A stretch of DNA of 64,000 nucleotides from positions 310,001 to 374,000 of the forward strand of contig CAWHKW010000031.1 of NCBI GenBank assembly GCA_963829995.1, written 5' to 3'. Position numbers and translations under genes: made by a program. Of this stretch, positions 33,692 through 39,970 are shown in pieces. Under the pieces are notes generated by a model that worked only from the letters and a program-made list of their open reading frames with translations, did no database searches and was not told where the DNA came from. The number at the start of each line of letters is the position of its first letter. Positions within the stretch are counted from its first letter, which is position 1. The DNA comes from JACCZX01 sp963829995 (GTDB taxonomy: Bacteria > Pseudomonadota > Gammaproteobacteria > Burkholderiales > Burkholderiaceae_F).

Positions 33692-34528
33692 TTACACCCT
33701 CGCGTACAACGGAATTTCGAGCTCCCGCACAAGTCCCGCGGTGACATATGCGTGCACGGCGATTTTCTCGGCAGGGCTCAGCGCCACAAATGACACGCCC
33801 ATTAGTCGTTCGCCCGTTTCCTCCGGCTTGCGCACGGGCCGCGCGCGCGCTTCGATCATCAGCTCCTGCTCGGCAACCGTGAGTTGAAAGACGACTTTGA
33901 CTTCGTCGTAGAAAACGCTGAGGTCATCGTGCAGCGCTATCGCTGCGCCGCCGGTAGACAGATCGCTGATCGTTCCCTTGACGAAGCGTCCCGAGGCTTG
34001 CGTGCCGGGGTAAACCATGCACGGCAGTTCGGTTTTGACACGCGGCGCCGCACGGAGCTCGCGCTTCTCGACATGCTGCTGCTGCGGCCACCCAATGTGC
34101 AGGTATTCGAACGGCTCGCTGCACGCTTTCACCAATGGCGCTGTGAACTCGTAGATCGATTCGCCGGAAAAACTGCGGAACCGATACATCGCCCCTTCCT
34201 TGAGCGCCATCGCCGACGAGTCTTCCGGCGTCGTAACGACGATCGAGTGACCTTCGTGCACGCCGATCAGTTTGACTGTCTCTGCATCGGCCAGCGTATC
34301 GCCGTTGGGCCACATCCTGAGCACGCGCCAGCTTGCCAGCTCACGCGGCGCGGTGCGCCGCGCGCTATTTGACACCGCCGAGATTGGCGAGAAGGACGGT
34401 TGCGGCACCGACGAGGGCACCGTCAAGGCTTCGTCCAACGTAGGCACTGCCGGAGTTTCATCGAGCGTCGGAACCGTCATCGGTGACGACTCGTCAACAG
34501 GCATTGCAACCGGCGCGGTCATGTTCAT
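33692..34528 (-). CDS. YcgR-type flagellar brake protein (PilZ domain), paralogue 1
   Basis: A 278-residue protein with a Pro/Thr/Val-rich N-terminal stretch of about 55 residues (VPTLDETPAVPTLDEALTVP repeats), then a YcgR N-terminal domain (VKLIGVHEGHSIVVTTPE) and a PilZ domain. The PilZ c-di-GMP pattern is EKRELRAAPRVKTELPC, an RxxxR-like motif read here as R-ELRAAPR, with the D-S-x-GG element as ISDLSTGGAAIAL. Such proteins bind c-di-GMP and slow the flagellar motor or alter its direction. It lies at the edge of the flagellar control island, with a second paralogue at 36883. A GGDEF-EAL protein in the window could set the c-di-GMP level. Confidence 0.82.
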   Translation of the reverse strand: MNMTAPVAMPVDESSPMTVPTLDETPAVPTLDEALTVPSSVPQPSFSPISAVSNSARRTAPRELASWRVLRMWPNGDTLADAETVKLIGVHEGHSIVVTTPEDSSAMALKEGAMYRFRSFSGESIYEFTAPLVKACSEPFEYLHIGWPQQQHVEKRELRAAPRVKTELPCMVYPGTQASGRFVKGTISDLSTGGAAIALHDDLSVFYDEVKVVFQLTVAEQELMIEARARPVRKPEETGERLMGVSFVALSPAEKIAVHAYVTAGLVRELEIPLYARV

Positions 34529-34776
34529 GGCTCAGGCGCGAACGTCGCGACTCAATGATGAATCCCAAGTTTGCGGGAGATTTCGCACCTCGGCCTCCCG
34601 AGAAAACGTCCGCTCGCCCGTCAATTCCAAAGCTAAACCTGATTCGATAAAAAGAGGATGGCTGCTCAAGTTAGTGCCTGCCTCGGCCGAAAGTCTGAGC
34701 GTGGACCCAGGGAGGAAGCGCTGTCCTGATCCCCGCCGAGCGGCGTTCCGCCTTGGGCACCACACCACTCAACGAT

Positions 34777-34801
34777 CCAATGCTTAGCTCATAAGCATTG
34801 G
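34777..34801. repeat. Perfect 10-bp inverted repeat in the 335-bp intergenic region
   Basis: CCAATGCTTA and TAAGCATTGG are perfect reverse complements around a 5-nt GCTCA centre, in the gap 34529-34863. There is no T-tract after it, so it is not an obvious terminator. It may be an operator for either the PilZ gene (minus strand) or the small Lys-rich protein gene (plus strand, start 62 bp away). I see no sigma-28 promoter and no gene in the rest of this gap. Confidence 0.45.
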
Positions 34802-34863
34802 TAACAAGGCGGCTTCCCGATGGCGGATAGACTGGCCCGCCAAATCCCGGCTCGACACTTTCA

Positions 34864-35049
34864 ATGAAAACACTTTTATCTGCGCTGATCGTCGGCGCTT
34901 TCGCTTTGGCGCATGGACCGGCTTCCGCTCAGGATAAAAAGCCCGAGCCAAGCAAGGAAGAGGTCAAAAAAGCCGAGGTAAAGAAGACCGATAAAGCCGA
35001 AGGCAAAAAGGACGCGGAAAAGAAGAAGGTCAAGAAGGGCGGCTGCTAG
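34864..35049 (+). CDS. Small exported lysine-rich protein (61 aa)
   Basis: A 61-residue protein with a signal peptide (residues 1-22, cleavage near GPASAQ) and a mature part of about 38 residues made almost only of Lys, Glu, Asp and Ala (for example EEVKKAEVKKTDKAEGKK), ending in GGC. The sequence is low-complexity and highly charged. The C-terminal Cys could form a disulphide or bind metal. Similar tiny Lys-rich periplasmic proteins occur in many betaproteobacteria without a known role. A bidirectional terminator lies 20 bp downstream. Confidence 0.7.
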   Translation: MKTLLSALIVGAFALAHGPASAQDKKPEPSKEEVKKAEVKKTDKAEGKKDAEKKKVKKGGC

Positions 35050-35064
35050 CCAGTCCGCCCGTCA

Positions 35065-35096
35065 GAAAAACGGCCGCGCACGCGGCCGTTCTTATT
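35065..35096. terminator. Bidirectional terminator between the Lys-rich protein gene and flhC
   Basis: A 10-bp perfect stem AACGGCCGCG/CGCGGCCGTT (35069-35090, 2-nt centre). It has TTCTTATT on the plus side and, on the minus side, a TTTTTCTG tail formed by the upstream A-run. It serves both convergent genes. Confidence 0.8.
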
Positions 35097-35116
35097 CGCG
35101 CCAGCCGAGAGAAGTC

Positions 35117-35665
35117 CTAGTGGACTAAATCTGACGCGCCACTCACGACTTGTGCCTTGCCTTTGCCTGCGCGGGCCGGGGGCTCGCACAGTCCGCAAAC
35201 ATAATTCTTCGTAAGCTCGAACGTGTGGGTAACGAACTTGCCGTTGCATTTGCAGCACGAAGTCAGTGTCACCATTCCCGCATCGACGAACTTGACCAGG
35301 CGCCAGGCGCGCGTGACCGACAACAGCGGCTCCAGCCCCTGCGCGCGGATCTGCTCCAGGTACAGCTCGTACGCTTTGATGATGCCGTCGATCTCTTCGA
35401 GCTCGCTGGTCTTGTCCAGATACTCGTACATGTTCAGAAACAGCGACGAGTGTATGTTTGGCTGCCACGTCATGAACCAGTCGGTCGAAAACGGCAGCAT
35501 GCCGCGCGCCGGTGATTCGCCCTGGACCTCCTTGTACAGGCGCAGCAGGCGCTCGTACGACAGATCGGTCTCTGATTCCAGAACTTGCAAACGCGCGCCG
35601 AGCTTGATCAGCGCAATCGCGCGCTGAATCTGTTTGCTCTCGGAAACGATGCTTTTTATGCGCAT
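35117..35665 (-). CDS. flhC: Flagellar transcriptional activator FlhC
   Basis: A 182-residue FlhC, which with FlhD forms the FlhD4C2 class I master activator of flagellar class II promoters. Family features are RAIALIKLGARLQVLESETDLSYERLLRLYKEV, GMLPFSTDWFMTWQPNIHSSLF and YELYLEQI. The C-terminal zinc site has four cysteines, CCKCNGKFVTHTFE and YVCGLCEPPARAGK. GGGGAA upstream of the ATG serves as ribosome binding site. It is 28 bp after flhD in a two-gene operon. Confidence 0.95.
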   Translation of the reverse strand: MRIKSIVSESKQIQRAIALIKLGARLQVLESETDLSYERLLRLYKEVQGESPARGMLPFSTDWFMTWQPNIHSSLFLNMYEYLDKTSELEEIDGIIKAYELYLEQIRAQGLEPLLSVTRAWRLVKFVDAGMVTLTSCCKCNGKFVTHTFELTKNYVCGLCEPPARAGKGKAQVVSGASDLVH

Positions 35666-35693
35666 GGTGAATTCCCCTGCCGGCGGTTCAAAG

Positions 35694-36044
35694 TTATGCG
35701 GTCACGTTGGACAATTGCCCGGCCATCACGATATTGGCGTGCAGGCCGGCCACCGCCGCACCAGTCGCGCTCGACTTCGGCTTCGAGTGGCTGGTCAGAA
35801 GATTCCAGACCATATCGTCGTCGAATCGAAATCGCAGGATCAGTTGGTTGGACCCCGCGATCTTCATCAATTGCGCCGGGCTTAGTTGATCGATGATCGT
35901 CGCGACTTCCTCCGAAACGCCCAGCCGGTACAGCGCCTGCGCCTTGTCGGCACGGATCATGTGCTGCGCCAGCACTAGATAGGCCAGGTTGGCCTCGCGG
36001 ATTTCCTGCAGAAGTTGTTCGTTGCTGGCGGCGATGGTGCTCAT
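35694..36044 (-). CDS. flhD: Flagellar transcriptional activator FlhD
   Basis: A 116-residue FlhD subunit of the FlhDC master regulator. It has the family's helical core EIREANLAYLVLAQHMIRADKAQALYRLGVSEEVATII and the LSPAQLMKIAGSNQLILRFRF segment. The length is typical. A strong AGGAG sits 7 bp before the ATG. Its 5' region is long (458 bp to fliT), as usual for heavily regulated flhDC promoters. Confidence 0.95.
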   Translation of the reverse strand: MSTIAASNEQLLQEIREANLAYLVLAQHMIRADKAQALYRLGVSEEVATIIDQLSPAQLMKIAGSNQLILRFRFDDDMVWNLLTSHSKPKSSATGAAVAGLHANIVMAGQLSNVTA

Positions 36045-36139
36045 TCGTTTGCTCCTGGGTTGCGGTTTGGTGAGTACTCGGTCGGGTCGGGCTGAATACG
36101 TTTTGAAGTGACGCCATTGTGGGAAACCGGCTCAATTCG

Positions 36140-36328
36140 ATGAATCAGCGTGTCGCTACGAACGATGTCGGGCGGCCGCTCGTCGGCGTGTCAGGTTTTT
36201 TCCTACAACACTTCGACGCAGCCATTCAAGTCGGCCGCGTGCCTGCCGTTAAGGAACTGTGCGAGGCACGCGCCGCAGTCACGTCGCTGGACGGACCGAT
36301 GGCAAACGCGTTTCGCCAACTTGGTTGA
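36140..36328 (+). CDS. Possible small protein (62 aa) opposite flhD
   Basis: In the 458-bp gap between flhD and fliT, an ATG at 36140 opens a 62-codon frame (middle part GVSGFFLQHFDAAIQVGRVPAVKELCEA) that ends 27 bp before a strong plus-strand terminator. Composition is protein-like with a mixed hydrophobic pattern, but there is no clear ribosome binding site and I recognise no family. The transcript ending at this terminator may equally be a non-coding RNA. The rest of the gap shows only the flhD 5' region. Confidence 0.3.
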   Translation: MNQRVATNDVGRPLVGVSGFFLQHFDAAIQVGRVPAVKELCEARAAVTSLDGPMANAFRQLG

Positions 36329-36355
36329 AGTGATTTGGTTTCCTCCCCCGCCTTT

Positions 36356-36383
36356 GCGCCGGTCTATACCGGCGCTTTTTTTT
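36356..36383 (+). terminator. Strong intrinsic terminator upstream of fliT
   Basis: An 8-bp perfect stem GCGCCGGT/ACCGGCGC, 4-nt loop, then eight Ts (36376-36383). It is one of the best terminators in the window, but no confident plus-strand gene ends here. Confidence 0.88.
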
Positions 36384-36502
36384 GATGAAAAGCGCTCGGA
36401 ACGGCCCTCCAATCGGACGATGGCGCGTACCCCATCATCGGTACAGTGTTTGCAGCTTGTGCATCTAGATAAGCACTGTAGGTACTGACGGGGAACGGCA
36501 CG

Positions 36503-36886
36503 ATGCCGAACGAATTTTGCGAGGTGGCCGAGATGATCGAAGCGGCCTCATCGACGACGGCAGGCGAGCCTGCACGCTCGAAGCTGCTACAGCATTACGA
36601 AGCAATCGCAAAGGCGAGTTGCGCGATGCTCGCAGCCGCTTGCGCGGGTGACTGGATCGAAGTTGCGCGTCAGGAAGAGCGCTGCGGCGCGCTGATCGCG
36701 ATCCTCAAAGCGGCCGATGAGCGGCCCGCATCGCTAAGTGCGACCGATGATGAGCGCCGGATGGTCCTGCTGCGCCAGATCTTGTCGGACGACGCGCTTA
36801 TTCGCGGGCACGCCGAGCCGTGGCTTGAGCCGATCGTGCCGTTCATCTCGACCCCGCGAGCGGTCGGAAGCAACGAATCAGCATGA
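36503..36886 (+). CDS. fliT: Flagellar protein FliT-like chaperone
   Basis: A 127-residue helical protein. The pattern LLQHYEAIAKASCAMLAAACAGDWIEVARQEERC followed by RQILSDDALIRGHAEPWL matches FliT, the export chaperone of the filament cap FliD, which in enterics also binds FlhC and blocks FlhDC activity. The identification rests on the family pattern and the flagellar context, as FliT is poorly conserved. Its stop overlaps the YcgR start (ATGA), so the two are coupled, giving a chaperone plus motor-brake operon next to flhDC. No sigma-28 promoter is evident. Confidence 0.72.
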   Translation: MPNEFCEVAEMIEAASSTTAGEPARSKLLQHYEAIAKASCAMLAAACAGDWIEVARQEERCGALIAILKAADERPASLSATDDERRMVLLRQILSDDALIRGHAEPWLEPIVPFISTPRAVGSNESA

Positions 36887-37656
36887 GCTTGACGACACCT
36901 TTTCCGGAGCCCGACTCGCCGGAGCTCGAGCGTTTCGCGATTTATTCGCGCAGTGAAATCGCGGCCTTGCTGCGCCAGTTGCGCGACAAGCAGGTGTTGG
37001 TCACGTTGTACTACGACCAGGCGGCCGGGTTTACGGTCAGCAACGTGCTCGATGTGAATGAGGGCTTCGAAGAACTGATTCTGGATCGCACTTCCGACGC
37101 AGCCGCACAGAAGGCGATCTATGCGTCGAAGCAGCTGGTGATCGTCGCGTTTCTGGACAACGTGAAGGTGCAGTTTTCAGTCGGGACCGCCGAAGCCGTC
37201 GAGCACCAAGGACGGCCAGCATTTCGAGTGCGCCTGCCGCAGCAGTTATTGCGCATGCAGCGGCGCGGCGCATACCGGCGGCAGCCACCCGCGGTCCGTC
37301 CGGCCACATGCCTGGTGCCATCGCCTGGAAAAAAAGGTCAATACGAATCGGTACGCGTGCTCGACTTGAGCGTTGGCGGCCTGGCGCTGTTCGTGCATCC
37401 GGTCCAGTTCGCTTTACCGGCCGACCACACGCTCGAAAACTGTTATCTCGATCTTCCTGATATCGGGCAGATCACCGTCACCCTGCGCGTGCGCTATGTC
37501 GACGACTATCAGGCGTCGAATGACGGTGTTCGTCGCTGTGGATGCGAATTCGTCGATCTCAGCGAATCAGCCGCGCGCATGCTGCAGCGGTACATGAACA
37601 AGCTCGACGCCGCGGCGCGGTCGAGCGGACCTGCGCCAGACGAAGCCGCTGCTTAG
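36883..37656 (+). CDS. ycgR: YcgR-type flagellar brake protein (PilZ domain), paralogue 2
   Basis: A 257-residue c-di-GMP effector. The N-terminal YcgR domain (IYSRSEIAALLRQLRDKQVLVTLYYDQAAGFTVSNVLDV) is followed by a PilZ domain with RRGAYRRQPP (RxxxR c-di-GMP motif) and VLDLSVGGLALFV (D/N-x-S-x-x-G). It ends in a short Pro/Ala tail. On binding c-di-GMP, such proteins interact with the motor (FliG or MotA) and reduce swimming. It is co-transcribed with fliT and ends at a bidirectional terminator. Confidence 0.9.
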   Translation: MSLTTPFPEPDSPELERFAIYSRSEIAALLRQLRDKQVLVTLYYDQAAGFTVSNVLDVNEGFEELILDRTSDAAAQKAIYASKQLVIVAFLDNVKVQFSVGTAEAVEHQGRPAFRVRLPQQLLRMQRRGAYRRQPPAVRPATCLVPSPGKKGQYESVRVLDLSVGGLALFVHPVQFALPADHTLENCYLDLPDIGQITVTLRVRYVDDYQASNDGVRRCGCEFVDLSESAARMLQRYMNKLDAAARSSGPAPDEAAA

Positions 37657-37671
37657 TGCGAGCGGGAAATA

Positions 37672-37703
37672 AAAAAAGGCGCCGTGCGGCGCCTTTCTTT
37701 TTG
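37672..37703. terminator. Bidirectional terminator between ycgR and the minus-strand gene
   Basis: A 9-bp perfect stem AAAGGCGCC/GGCGCCTTT with GTGC loop (37675-37696), a T-rich tail (CTTTTT) on the plus side and an A7 run giving a U-tract on the minus side. Its position, 9 bp after the frameshift-corrected stop of the minus-strand gene, supports that correction. Confidence 0.85.
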
Positions 37704-37712
37704 GTCCATCTG

Positions 37713-38142
37713 CTATTTCACTGCCGTAGCCGGGTACATGTCGTTCCACGTATGAGCGTATTGCTTGACCGGTACCAATCCAGGCCACAGTGCCGACCGA
37801 CAGAGCCGCCGTGTATAGCGACGCGATCAGTTCAGCGGCATTCTGACGGCAGCTGATACGGACCGCGCTTAGCAGGTGCAAGTGATTCGCGGCGTATCGA
37901 CGTTCGACCAGCTTCATCTCGCGACTGATCGGCAACAGCGACTCAGGCAAGCCGGCGACACCGCGGCGGCCTTCGAGCGCGCGTGCGGCGGTATCTTCGA
38001 ACCACACGAACAGTTCGGTAGGTGCTTCCCCATTGACTCGGGTCGATGCAGGCTCAGCCGTTGTTGCATCGGCAGTCGCGGTAATGCCGATCGGTCGCGT
38101 CGATATTTCCGCGAGTTGCTTGACGAGTTCATTGCGAGTCAT
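37713..38142 (-). CDS. Hypothetical protein (~142 aa), apparent frameshift
   Basis: From the ATG at 38142 the frame reads MTRNELVKQLAEISTRPIG and continues to LIASLYTAALSVGTVAW, then runs on through a bidirectional terminator and 90 bp into ycgR. Skipping one base at 37783-37785 gives instead PGLVPVKQYAHTWNDMYPATAVK and a stop at 37713-37715, just before that terminator, which is clearly the natural end. The corrected protein is about 142 residues, mostly helical, with a Thr/Ala-rich stretch at residues 19-36. I do not recognise a family. Its place between flagellar genes suggests, but does not show, a motility role. Confidence 0.65.
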
Positions 38143-38489
38143 CGGTGCATCCTTTAATCGCAGCGTTGTGCTGTGTCCACGAAGATCGACCTGCGCGCGC
38201 GGTTCTTTAAAACGTCATCCGACGGCATCGGGGCGGTCTGGCTGCTGTTTACTCGGGAATGGGTGGCGATCACATGCCTTTCCTGCTTTGCACGCTTGCC
38301 GCAACTCGATGCTGGCCGCGTGGACGTGTCTTAGCGGCTTGATTGCTCTGCACTTTGAGGAGTGCAGTCACACACTTCTCCGTTGCCTTACGCCCTCTGT
38401 AAGCCGATTCCCGATGTCGCCAGATGTCCGGCTTTTCGCCCACCTATCGGCGTTTAGCAGCCTCTCCCATCCCCCTAAAGTTTGGGCAT
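38143..38489. other. Intergenic region upstream of fliA, no gene seen
   Basis: A 347-bp gap between the divergent hypothetical gene and fliA. It must hold both promoters. A TAAAGTTT (38476-38483) resembles the -35 of flagellar sigma-28 but has no GCCGATAA at the right distance. I find no convincing coding frame. Confidence 0.5.
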
Positions 38490-39428
38490 ATGAAGAACGA
38501 CGCATTCCTATACGACGCGCTATATCAAGCGCTGAACAACGGTCAGGCCGACAGCCAGCAGCTGGAGCAGATACGGCCCGTTTCGCTGCTCGATAGCGAC
38601 TACGTCAAGCAATACACGCCGCTGGTGCGGCGGCTGGCGCATCAAATGATTGCGCGTCTGCCGGCCAACGTCGAGCTCGACGACATGATTCAGGCCGGCA
38701 TGATGGGGCTGATGGACGCGGTATCTCGATTCGAAGTGACGCAGGGCACGCAATTCGAGGTGTACGCCGCACAGCGCATTCGCGGTGCGATGCTCGACGA
38801 ACTGCGGGCGAATGACTGGCTGCCGCGCTCGGCTCGCAAGAGTCAACGCGATATTGAAAACGCGATTCACCGGCTCGAAGGCAAGCTCGGCCGCGCACCG
38901 CACGAACCCGAGATTGCCGGCGAGCTTGAGTTGTCTCTGTCGCAGTATCAACAAATGTTGCACGACGCGCGCGGCGCGCAACTTGTGCACCTGGACGATC
39001 TCGGCGGCAAGGTCGACGATGAAGATTATCTCGAGCGGCATCTGGTGGGGGACTCGCCGGAGCCGGGCGAGATTCTGCGCGACAAGCGCTTCCGCTACGC
39101 GCTGGTCGATGCAATCGACGAGTTGCCGGAGCGCGAAAAGCTATTGATGAGCCTGTATCACGAGCAGGATCTAAATCTGCGCGAAATCGGCGTCGTGATG
39201 GGAATTACCGAGTCACGCGTTTGCCAGCTGCATAGTCAGGCGGTTGCGCGTTTGCGCTCACGTTTAAGCACTGGTGATCCGGGATCAGAGTGGCGGTCGA
39301 AGCGACCCATCCCCTGCCTTTGTTCTGCGCGCGTACGCGCGGCCGCTCCGAAGGGAGCGCGCCTAACTAATCGCGACGAGTGCACGTGCGAGCCGAAGGC
39401 TCGCGTACACGAGGAGCGCCACCGCTAA
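38490..39428 (+). CDS. fliA: RNA polymerase sigma factor FliA (sigma-28), with atypical C-terminal extension
   Basis: Sigma-28 directs class III flagellar and chemotaxis promoters. Region 2 is clear (YTPLVRRLAHQMIARLPANVELDDMIQAGMMGLMDAVSRFE, then RIRGAMLDELRANDWLPRSAR). Region 3 follows, and region 4 reads DELPEREKLLMSLYHEQDLNLREIGVVMGITESRVCQLHSQAVARLRSRL. FliA normally ends here at about 240-250 residues. This frame continues for some 55 residues of Cys/Arg-rich sequence (RPIPCLCSARVRAAAPKG...) encoded by a run of DNA hairpins and touches the convergent flgN, so the tail is probably readthrough after a lost stop or an indel near 39260. The flgM anti-sigma gene lies just downstream. Confidence 0.92.
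   Translation: MKNDAFLYDALYQALNNGQADSQQLEQIRPVSLLDSDYVKQYTPLVRRLAHQMIARLPANVELDDMIQAGMMGLMDAVSRFEVTQGTQFEVYAAQRIRGAMLDELRANDWLPRSARKSQRDIENAIHRLEGKLGRAPHEPEIAGELELSLSQYQQMLHDARGAQLVHLDDLGGKVDDEDYLERHLVGDSPEPGEILRDKRFRYALVDAIDELPEREKLLMSLYHEQDLNLREIGVVMGITESRVCQLHSQAVARLRSRLSTGDPGSEWRSKRPIPCLCSARVRAAAPKGARLTNRDECTCEPKARVHEERHR
39276..39404. repeat. Cluster of five short hairpins between fliA and flgN
   Basis: Five perfect palindromes follow one another: GATCCGGGATC (39276), GGTCG-AAG-CGACC (39295), GCGCGTACGCGC (39329), GCTCC-GAAG-GGAGC (39345) and GCGAGCC-GAA-GGCTCGC (39388). Three share GAA/AAG loops. The cluster covers the expected 3' ends of both convergent genes and carries no coding signal beyond the odd FliA tail. 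It may be a compound terminator or an inserted repeat. Confidence 0.6.
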
Positions 39429-39682
39429 CTTGACAGCATCCGCAGCTGCGCGGCTTCACGCGCGAAACGCTCGAGTTCGTCACTTCCGCCTTGTCGCATC
39501 GCGCGCAATGCGCTCGCCTGCGGTGCGAGCAGCCGCAACAAGTGTTCTTTACGCCCGCTCGCCTCTTTCATGCGAGCCGGGTCATTGGCGATCAGTGCCT
39601 CGCTCTCATCGTGCAAAGCTTTTATCAGATCGGAAAACAGGCGTGCCGGGGCGTCCGGGGGGAGCGTCGAATTGAGATGCAT
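39425..39682 (-). CDS. flgN: FlgN-like flagellar chaperone, truncated C-terminus
   Basis: An 85-residue protein from the ATG at 39682: LFSDLIKALHDESEALIANDPARMKEASGRKEHLLRLLA matches the N-terminal helices of FlgN, the export chaperone for the hook-filament junction proteins FlgK and FlgL. FlgN is normally 140-160 residues; here the frame stops after ELERFAREAAQLRMLSS, and the C-terminal binding helix is missing or out of frame. The stop lies at the edge of the hairpin cluster shared with fliA. It is 10 bp after flgM, the usual flgM-flgN pairing. Confidence 0.72.
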   Translation of the reverse strand: MHLNSTLPPDAPARLFSDLIKALHDESEALIANDPARMKEASGRKEHLLRLLAPQASALRAMRQGGSDELERFAREAAQLRMLSS

Positions 39683-39692
39683 TTGAAAAGGG

Positions 39693-39970
39693 TCAGTGTT
39701 TGCCAATGGAAAGAAGTTGCGGGTCGATTGCGGCAATCAGCCTGGCCGCGATCGCTTGTGAATCGACGCGATAGCGTCCTTCGGCGATGGCCGTGCGCAG
39801 GGCAAAAAGCCGGCTTTCGGTGCAGGTTCCCGGTGCGAGCCGGATATCGCCGCACAGCGGGGCGAAGAAATTGGAGCGCGCCAGGGAAGTCACGCCACAA
39901 AGTTCGGCAAATGACCGTCGAACTTTAGATCGGCGGCCGCTTCCGGCCCCTAAGGGTGCATTATTCTCAT
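39693..39970 (-). CDS. flgM: Anti-sigma-28 factor FlgM, apparent frameshift near the N-terminus
   Basis: FlgM binds FliA until the hook is finished and is then exported. The conserved C-terminal half reads ESRLFALRTAIAEGRYRVDSQAIAARLI. Its frame has no ATG, only a GTG at 39893. An ATG at 39970 reads MRIMHP and stops at once, but restoring one C in the CCC run at 39954-39956 joins it as MRIMHPLGAGSGRRSKVRRSFAELCGVTSLARSNFF, a plausible disordered FlgM N-terminus giving about 91 residues. I take this as the real gene. It is followed 10 bp later by flgN and overlaps head-on with the start of the PAS kinase. Confidence 0.78.

Noticed and set aside
33469..33747. Minus-strand 92-codon frame opposite the aldo/keto reductase remnant
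   Set aside because: It is Cys/Arg/Ser-rich with no family pattern and no ribosome binding site, and it covers the remnant and the end of the PilZ gene.
37567..37712. Uncorrected C-terminal 48 residues of the minus-strand hypothetical protein
   Set aside because: The frame crosses a strong bidirectional terminator and overlaps ycgR, while the corrected frame stops just before that terminator.
38476..38494. Sigma-28 promoter from TAAAGTTT before fliA
   Set aside because: There is no GCCGATAA-like box after 11 bp, and the motif ends 6 bp before the start codon, so it could not drive the gene.
39625..39900. Alternative minus-strand 91-codon frame (MWRDFPGALQFL...) over flgM
   Set aside because: It is Arg/Pro-rich shadow sequence. 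The overlapping frame carries the recognised FlgM C-terminus.
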